Below, piece by piece: positions 59,654 through 64,000 of a stretch of 64,000 nt of DNA. A program made the translations under genes and the position numbers. Position 1 is the first letter of the stretch, and each line of letters opens with the position of its first letter. The notes beneath the pieces are model-generated. The model was not told the origin of the DNA. It did not search any database and saw only the letters and a program-made list of their open reading frames with translations. Source of the stretch: Anaerolineae bacterium (lineage in GTDB: Bacteria; Chloroflexota; Anaerolineae; Anaerolineales; Anaerolineaceae); NCBI GenBank assembly GCA_013178185.1, contig JABLXC010000001.1, positions 62,001 through 126,000 on the forward strand. The letters run 5' to 3'.

Positions 59654-61111
59654 ATGGGTAAATTGGTTATTGGGCTTGATTTGGGAACAACGCTATGCAA
59701 AGCCAGCGCTTATGCTCTTAATGGCGATTTAATTGGTTCAGCTCAAAAGACGGTATCTACCTTCAGACCGCATCCGGGTTGGGTGGAACAAAACCCCGAT
59801 GAATGGCGAGAAGCCATTCTTACGGTTCTGAAGAAGCTTGTAATGGACCTTGGGGAAAAGGCTGAAGGCGTCACGGCGATCGGTTTATCCACCCATGGAC
59901 CAAGCGTCATCCTTACAGATGAGAGATTTCGTCCATTGCAGCATTGCCCTATTTGGCAGGATCAACGTGCAGCTCATCTGACCAACGATTTGATAGAAAA
60001 AGCTGGCATTGAATGGATAGGATTGGGAACTCCGGAATCATCGTTTGGTGTCCAACTTTATTGGTTAATATTGAATAAACCTGAAATCTTAAAAAAAGCT
60101 GCTTATATTCTCGATGTTAAAGGTTACGTTTTAGCCTGCTTGACAGGACGAGCTGTTGATGAACCGAGTAGTAGCCCTGACAGCGATGTTTCAACTCAAT
60201 CTCTATTTAAAACGCTGGATATTGATCCCGACAAATTAGCAAAGACGCAACCTTCGCTGTCTGTGGTGGGCTATCTAGTGCCGGAAATTCAAGAACAAGT
60301 AAAGCTTCCGGCAATGGTGAACGTTGTAGCAGGATTAAATGACGGCGCAGCCGCCACATTGGGCGCTGGAATTGTGGATTTGGGTCAGGGAATTGTTAGT
60401 CTGAGCACGAACGGCGTAATGCGGACGACAGTTCAATCTAGAATGCCCGGAAAAATTTTGATCGAGAATTCTATGTTTTGTTATTCATACGTCAATGACA
60501 TGTTTGTCACTGGCGGCATGACAAAGTGTGGAGGAGACAGCGTAAGTTGGTTGATAGAGACCTTTTATCAAGACCGCAGAAATGACCCAAGCATATTTGA
60601 TGAGGTGGCGCGCGAAGCATTGCAATGCCCCCCTGGCGCAAATGGGGTGATATTCATGCCCTATCTGGTTGGGATGGGAACCCCCACACCAACGAATGTG
60701 CCTCAAGGCGCATTCGTGAATCTTGGCCGCCATCATAACCGGGCAGCATTTACCCGGGCGCTTTTGGAAGGCGTTGCATTTGCTTTGCGGGATATTGGTG
60801 AGAAGTTTGATGAGCTTGGACTGCCTTGGGAAAACCTCCGTTTTAGTGGAGGAGGTAGTAAGAATTTAACCTGGCGGCAAATTGTTGCAGATATTCTCGG
60901 AAAACCGCTTTCACCAACGCGCGCCGACAGCGTTCTTGGGTCGGCAATAATGGCGGCTACTGGCGTTGGCTTCTTCGATAATGTTAAAGATGGGGTTCGA
61001 TCCATGGTGCCAAAGGGGACGATCGTTGAACCGATTTCAGAAAATACCCGGTTTTACGAGCAATTTTATGAAAAGTTCAAGCGTACAAAAAGGGCGCTTG
61101 AGCTTATTTAA
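59654..61111 (+). CDS. FGGY-family carbohydrate kinase (xylulokinase-like)
   Basis: A 485-residue sugar kinase with the ATP/phosphate loop 'IGLDLGTTLCKASAYAL', the catalytic Asp region 'PIWQDQRA', 'GLNDGAAATLGAG' and the adenosine motif 'FSGGGSKNLTWRQIVADIL'. It should phosphorylate a ketose, polyol or related sugar in the cytoplasm. Its place is unusual: between the Mo subunit halves and the FAD and 2Fe-2S subunits of the same hydroxylase. AAGGAGG lies 15 bases before the ATG inside the previous gene. Confidence 0.88.
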   Translation: MGKLVIGLDLGTTLCKASAYALNGDLIGSAQKTVSTFRPHPGWVEQNPDEWREAILTVLKKLVMDLGEKAEGVTAIGLSTHGPSVILTDERFRPLQHCPIWQDQRAAHLTNDLIEKAGIEWIGLGTPESSFGVQLYWLILNKPEILKKAAYILDVKGYVLACLTGRAVDEPSSSPDSDVSTQSLFKTLDIDPDKLAKTQPSLSVVGYLVPEIQEQVKLPAMVNVVAGLNDGAAATLGAGIVDLGQGIVSLSTNGVMRTTVQSRMPGKILIENSMFCYSYVNDMFVTGGMTKCGGDSVSWLIETFYQDRRNDPSIFDEVAREALQCPPGANGVIFMPYLVGMGTPTPTNVPQGAFVNLGRHHNRAAFTRALLEGVAFALRDIGEKFDELGLPWENLRFSGGGSKNLTWRQIVADILGKPLSPTRADSVLGSAIMAATGVGFFDNVKDGVRSMVPKGTIVEPISENTRFYEQFYEKFKRTKRALELI

Positions 61112-61130
61112 AACCACTTAGAAGAGTCCG

Positions 61131-62003
61131 ATGATGTGGAAACGATACTACACCCCGAAAAATCTTTCTGAAGCGCTTGAACTGAAGGAAGGTTATGGAA
61201 AACGAGGCCGAATCATTTCAGGTGGAACTGACCTTGTTATTGACTTCTCGAAAAAAGGTGTTTCATCAACTGAAGCAGTCATTGATATTTCCTCAATTCC
61301 TGATATCAGGAACATCTTTATACAGAACGGAGAGCTTTACATTGGTTCAGCAGTTACGTTTTCGGAAATTCTTCACTCAAGCGTAATCAGGGAGCATGTT
61401 CCTGTTCTAGCGGAAGCTGCTCGTCAAATTGCCGGACCTCAAATAAGGAATCTGGCTACAATTGGGGGGAACGTTGTGAATGCGTCTCCTGCTGCGGATG
61501 CCATTCCGCCCTTGTTAGTTTTGAATGCCATGGTTTCAATTATAGGCGCTGGGGGGGGCTCTCGAGAAGTGTATTTGGAGCAATTTTTACTTGGGAATCG
61601 CAAGGTTGCGTTAGAGCCGAATGAAATTGTCACCGGTTTTCATTTTCAAATACCTTCAAAAAATTGTTGTCAATATTTCCGAAAAGTCAAACCCCGCCAA
61701 TCAATGGCTATAGCGCTATTGAACCTTGCTATTTGTTTATGTGTAGAGAAAGCTCGAATCTCCGATGTGAGGATAGCGATGGGAGCGGTGGCCCCAACAG
61801 CCTTAAGAATTAAGACTGTAGAAAACAAGTTAAAAAATCTACCGACCGATCTTGCCAAGAATCCAGAATGCTACCAGGGAGTTCTTAGCGATATTGATCC
61901 AATTACCGATTTTCGCGCATCCCGACAATACCGTTTGAGGGTGGCCAAGAATTTATTGTATGAGGCGGTTGTAGGATTACTGGAAGGGTCAGATCAGAAT
62001 TGA
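61131..62003 (+). CDS. Molybdenum hydroxylase FAD subunit (CoxM/NdhF-like)
   Basis: A 290-residue flavoprotein of the molybdopterin-dehydrogenase FAD family: 'RIISGGTDLVIDFSKKG' and 'RNLATIGGNVVNASPAADAI' form the FAD-binding segment, followed by a CO-dehydrogenase-flavoprotein C-terminal domain. Size agrees with separate FAD subunits such as CoxM or NdhF. It passes electrons from the 2Fe-2S subunit to the external acceptor. No extra 4Fe-4S insertion is seen. ATG 61131 or 61134 may be used. Confidence 0.9.
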   Translation: MMWKRYYTPKNLSEALELKEGYGKRGRIISGGTDLVIDFSKKGVSSTEAVIDISSIPDIRNIFIQNGELYIGSAVTFSEILHSSVIREHVPVLAEAARQIAGPQIRNLATIGGNVVNASPAADAIPPLLVLNAMVSIIGAGGGSREVYLEQFLLGNRKVALEPNEIVTGFHFQIPSKNCCQYFRKVKPRQSMAIALLNLAICLCVEKARISDVRIAMGAVAPTALRIKTVENKLKNLPTDLAKNPECYQGVLSDIDPITDFRASRQYRLRVAKNLLYEAVVGLLEGSDQN

Positions 62004-62012
62004 GGTGTAGTA

Positions 62013-62501
62013 ATGAAACTTGAATTCTATGTAAATAATCAACAGGTCTCCCTGGAAATTGAAGATAATGAGATGTTGGTTGATGTGTTAAGGGAGCGCC
62101 TCGGTTTAACGGGGACGAAAATCAGTTGCCGCGAAGGCGAATGTGGGTCTTGCACAGTCTGGTTAGATGAGAAGCCTGTGAATTCTTGTATTCTGCCAGC
62201 GGCAAAAGCTCAAGGGCGTCATGTTATTACTATTGAAGGACTAGGGAATTTAGAAAGTCCGCATATCGTTCAGGAACAAATTGCAAGATTTGGCGCAACG
62301 CAATGTGGTTATTGCACACCAGGGTATGTGATGGCGGCAGCAGCTCTGTTAAGAGATCACCCTCATGCAAGTCATGATGAAATCATGCAGGGCTTGTCTG
62401 GAAATTTGTGCCGCTGTACGGGGTATACCCGAATTATTGCGGCAGTAGAATCGCTCGTTGATTCGTCTGTTGAAATTCCTCTTCCCAAGGAATTGCGATA
62501 A
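62013..62501 (+). CDS. Molybdenum hydroxylase (2Fe-2S) subunit (CoxS/NdhS-like)
   Basis: A 162-residue protein with two 2Fe-2S sites: a plant-type ferredoxin motif 'CREGECGSCTVW' closing with a Cys in 'NSCI', and the helical second site 'CGYCTPGYVMAA' with 'CRCTGY'. It connects the Mo centre with FAD. It completes the hydroxylase (L, M, F, S) and is the last gene of the operon, just before the base composition returns to the high-G+C state. Confidence 0.92.
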   Translation: MKLEFYVNNQQVSLEIEDNEMLVDVLRERLGLTGTKISCREGECGSCTVWLDEKPVNSCILPAAKAQGRHVITIEGLGNLESPHIVQEQIARFGATQCGYCTPGYVMAAAALLRDHPHASHDEIMQGLSGNLCRCTGYTRIIAAVESLVDSSVEIPLPKELR

Positions 62502-62716
62502 ACAAATTTTGTAGTTTAGGGATGGCGCTGAAGACGTTCGATTTCTCGTCCACTTTCCTTTCCTACAACATTCGCCAGTCCTTTCCAGTCCGGGCGCAAA
62601 CGGTATAGAACTCGGGTTCCTTTCCCCCGGCGATTGTCTGTTATAAGCCGTGATTGTTTGTCATTGATTGCAGATGGTTTTAGACGGGCGTCAGCCTGGT
62701 TGGTTGCTCGCGGGAG

Positions 62717-62743
62717 TATAATAAGGCTTCTGCCTGAGGGCAG
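62717..62743 (+). promoter_or_regulatory. Possible promoter -10 and leader hairpin of the permease gene
   Basis: TATAAT at 62717-62722 lies 46 bases before the ATG at 62768, and a CTGCC-TGAG-GGCAG hairpin (62730-62743) is in the leader. There is no clear -35. Confidence 0.35.
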
Positions 62744-62767
62744 GTCAGTTTTAAACAAAGGTATTCT

Positions 62768-64000
62768 ATGCCATTAACCTTTTTTACATGGCTGCTGGCT
62801 TTTTTGCCTGTCGCGGTGGTGTTGGCGCTGATGCTTGGGTTAAAGTGGGGCGGCAGCCGCGCTGGCGTTGCTGGATGGACTACGGCGTTGCTGACGGCCG
62901 GTTTGTTTTTTGGGGCCGGGGCGCGCTTGCTGGCGTATACGCAGGTCAAAGGAACGTTGCTCACGCTGGATGTGTGTTATGTGGTATGGGCAGCGTTGTT
63001 GTTATACCACGTGGCAAACGAAGCCGGGGCGGTGGATGTGATCGGGAAAGCGCTGCCTGCCCTGACCCGCGAGCGCGCCTTTCAGGGGCTGCTGTTAGGG
63101 TGGCTTTTTGCCTCTTTTCTGCAAGGCATGGGTGGTTTTGGCGTCCCGGTGGCGGTCAGTGCGCCGCTGCTGGTGGGGCTGGGTTATACGCCGGTGCAGG
63201 CGGTGATTATGGCTTGCATTGGGCATGGCTGGGCTGTCAATTTCGGCTCGATGGCGACCTCGTTCCAGACCCTGATGGCGGTTACCGGCCTGCCTGCCGA
63301 AGTTCTGGCGCCCGATTCGGCCATCTTCTTAGGGGGCGCCTGCCTGGCATGCGGCATGGTGGTGACGCTGGTCGGCGACGGCTGGAAAAAGATGTTTCAG
63401 CTTCTTCCGGGGACTATCTTGTTGAGCGCCGTGATGGGGGGGACGCAATACCTGCTCTCGACTCATGGCGTGTACACCTTGGGCGCTACCGGCGCAGCCA
63501 TGGCGGGCCTGGCCGTCGCGATATTGATCACTCGCTTGCCAGCTTACCGTGGGAACGGACTAAACGGCGCCAGGCATTTGATTTCCGGGAACGGCCGTCC
63601 GCGCTCTTTGTGGGTGGCGCTTTCCGGTTATGCCGCGCTGGTGATCCTGGCCTTTGGGATGAACCTGATTCCGTCCATCAACCGGCTGGTGGATCACGTC
63701 CAGTTCAGCCTGCCCTTCCCTGAGCTGCAAACTGGCCTGGGGTTTGTCGTCCCCGCCGAGATGGGGCGCAGCATCAATATCTTTGGTCACCCCGGCGCGA
63801 TTTTGACGTACGCCTCGCTGGTCTCTTACCTGATCTACCGCCGCGCCGGCTACTACGAAACCGGCGCTTTGAAAAGGATCCTGGACAACACCTCGCAGGG
63901 GGCGGTCAACTCCAGCCTGGGCGTAGCTGCGATGGTGGGCATGGCGGTCGCGATGTCCAACAGTGGCATGACGAATCTGCTGGCCGCCGGTCTGAGTCAG
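62768..64000 (+). CDS. L-lactate permease family transporter (cut by window edge)
   Basis: The frame from the ATG at 62768 stays open to base 64000 (411 codons) without a stop, so the gene is cut by the window edge. It is very hydrophobic, with at least ten helices, and carries lactate-permease-family blocks such as 'GMGGFGVPVAVSAPLLV', 'IGHGWAVNFGSMATSFQ' and 'VAAMVGMAVAMSNSGMTN'. LctP proteins bring in lactate or glycolate with protons. Its high G+C sets it apart from the operon before it. Confidence 0.85.
   Translation, partial: MPLTFFTWLLAFLPVAVVLALMLGLKWGGSRAGVAGWTTALLTAGLFFGAGARLLAYTQVKGTLLTLDVCYVVWAALLLYHVANEAGAVDVIGKALPALTRERAFQGLLLGWLFASFLQGMGGFGVPVAVSAPLLVGLGYTPVQAVIMACIGHGWAVNFGSMATSFQTLMAVTGLPAEVLAPDSAIFLGGACLACGMVVTLVGDGWKKMFQLLPGTILLSAVMGGTQYLLSTHGVYTLGATGAAMAGLAVAILITRLPAYRGNGLNGARHLISGNGRPRSLWVALSGYAALVILAFGMNLIPSINRLVDHVQFSLPFPELQTGLGFVVPAEMGRSINIFGHPGAILTYASLVSYLIYRRAGYYETGALKRILDNTSQGAVNSSLGVAAMVGMAVAMSNSGMTNLLAAGLSQ

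Noticed and set aside
62516-62758. 80-residue minus frame between the 2Fe-2S gene and the permease
   Set aside because: Basic, low-complexity sequence over the permease promoter; no ribosome site or recognised motif.
1-64000. CRISPR arrays, insertion sequences, integrases or phage genes
   Set aside because: No regularly spaced repeats, transposase or recombinase motifs were found on reading both strands.

Overview
The window is one continuous bacterial chromosome segment of about 55 protein genes and one tRNA. It contains no rRNA, insertion sequence, integrase or CRISPR array that I can see. The gene styles (Cache/PAS and 5TMR sensor proteins, HD-GYP, VWA-FHA fusions, a stand-alone PfaD, GPH symporters, SUMF1-domain membrane proteins) and the generally high G+C suggest a Chloroflexota (Anaerolineae-like) organism. 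That is an inference from content, since there is no phylogenetic marker here to prove it.

Layout. 1-3.7 kb (minus): a truncated membrane protein, a DUF5946 protein and an AlgJ/AlgX-like plus MBOAT (AlgI-like) O-acetylation pair. 3.9-10.9 kb (plus): a GT39-type membrane glycosyltransferase, a transaldolase/FSA-type aldolase, a DUF1232 protein, GlgC and a SERCA-like Ca2+ P-type ATPase, closed by a strong bidirectional terminator. 11-13 kb (minus): RNase HII, a GT2 glycosyltransferase, a small hypothetical protein and tRNA-Pro(TGG). 13-22.8 kb: a lipoprotein esterase, gatC-gatA, an AlkX/YcaQ-type glycosylase (minus), a SUMF1-domain membrane protein, an SDR, and an FHA protein overlapping a large VWA-FHA-beta-propeller membrane protein. 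22.8-38.8 kb (minus): a long run of redox and C1 genes, namely PfaD, GNAT, GPH symporter, SDR, an LLM flavoenzyme, two tandem DAO-type oxidoreductases, a BFD-type FAD protein, a small 2Fe-2S protein, a pterin-dependent methyltransferase, a CrtI-like flavoprotein, an MBL hydrolase and a long nitronate-monooxygenase-like protein. 39-47 kb (minus): a four-gene phosphorelay with translationally coupled or overlapping genes (Cache-PAS sensor without a kinase, 5TMR-GAF-PAS histidine kinase, single-domain receiver, receiver-PAS-GAF-HD-GYP). 47-49 kb (minus): an aminotransferase and an isoprenylcysteine-methyltransferase-like membrane protein.

The most interesting region is 49.2-62.5 kb (plus). A DeoR-family regulator is followed by a tight 12-gene operon: BtpA/SgcQ-type TIM barrel, two paralogous eIF2B/MtnA-fold proteins that have lost the usual catalytic Cys, an M29/NicX-like metalloprotein, a CUT1-type sugar ABC transporter without its ATPase, a molybdenum hydroxylase whose large subunit is split in two at an in-frame TGA, an FGGY sugar kinase placed inside the hydroxylase genes, and the hydroxylase FAD and 2Fe-2S subunits. 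Its base composition is visibly lower in G+C than both flanks (two sampled 60-base lines give about 45% inside and 60% outside), so it looks acquired as a unit. I read it as an undescribed catabolic system that imports and dismantles a molecule with a sugar part and a hydroxylatable, probably N-heterocyclic, part. The substrate is not readable from sequence.

The window ends in a lactate-permease-family gene cut by the right edge.
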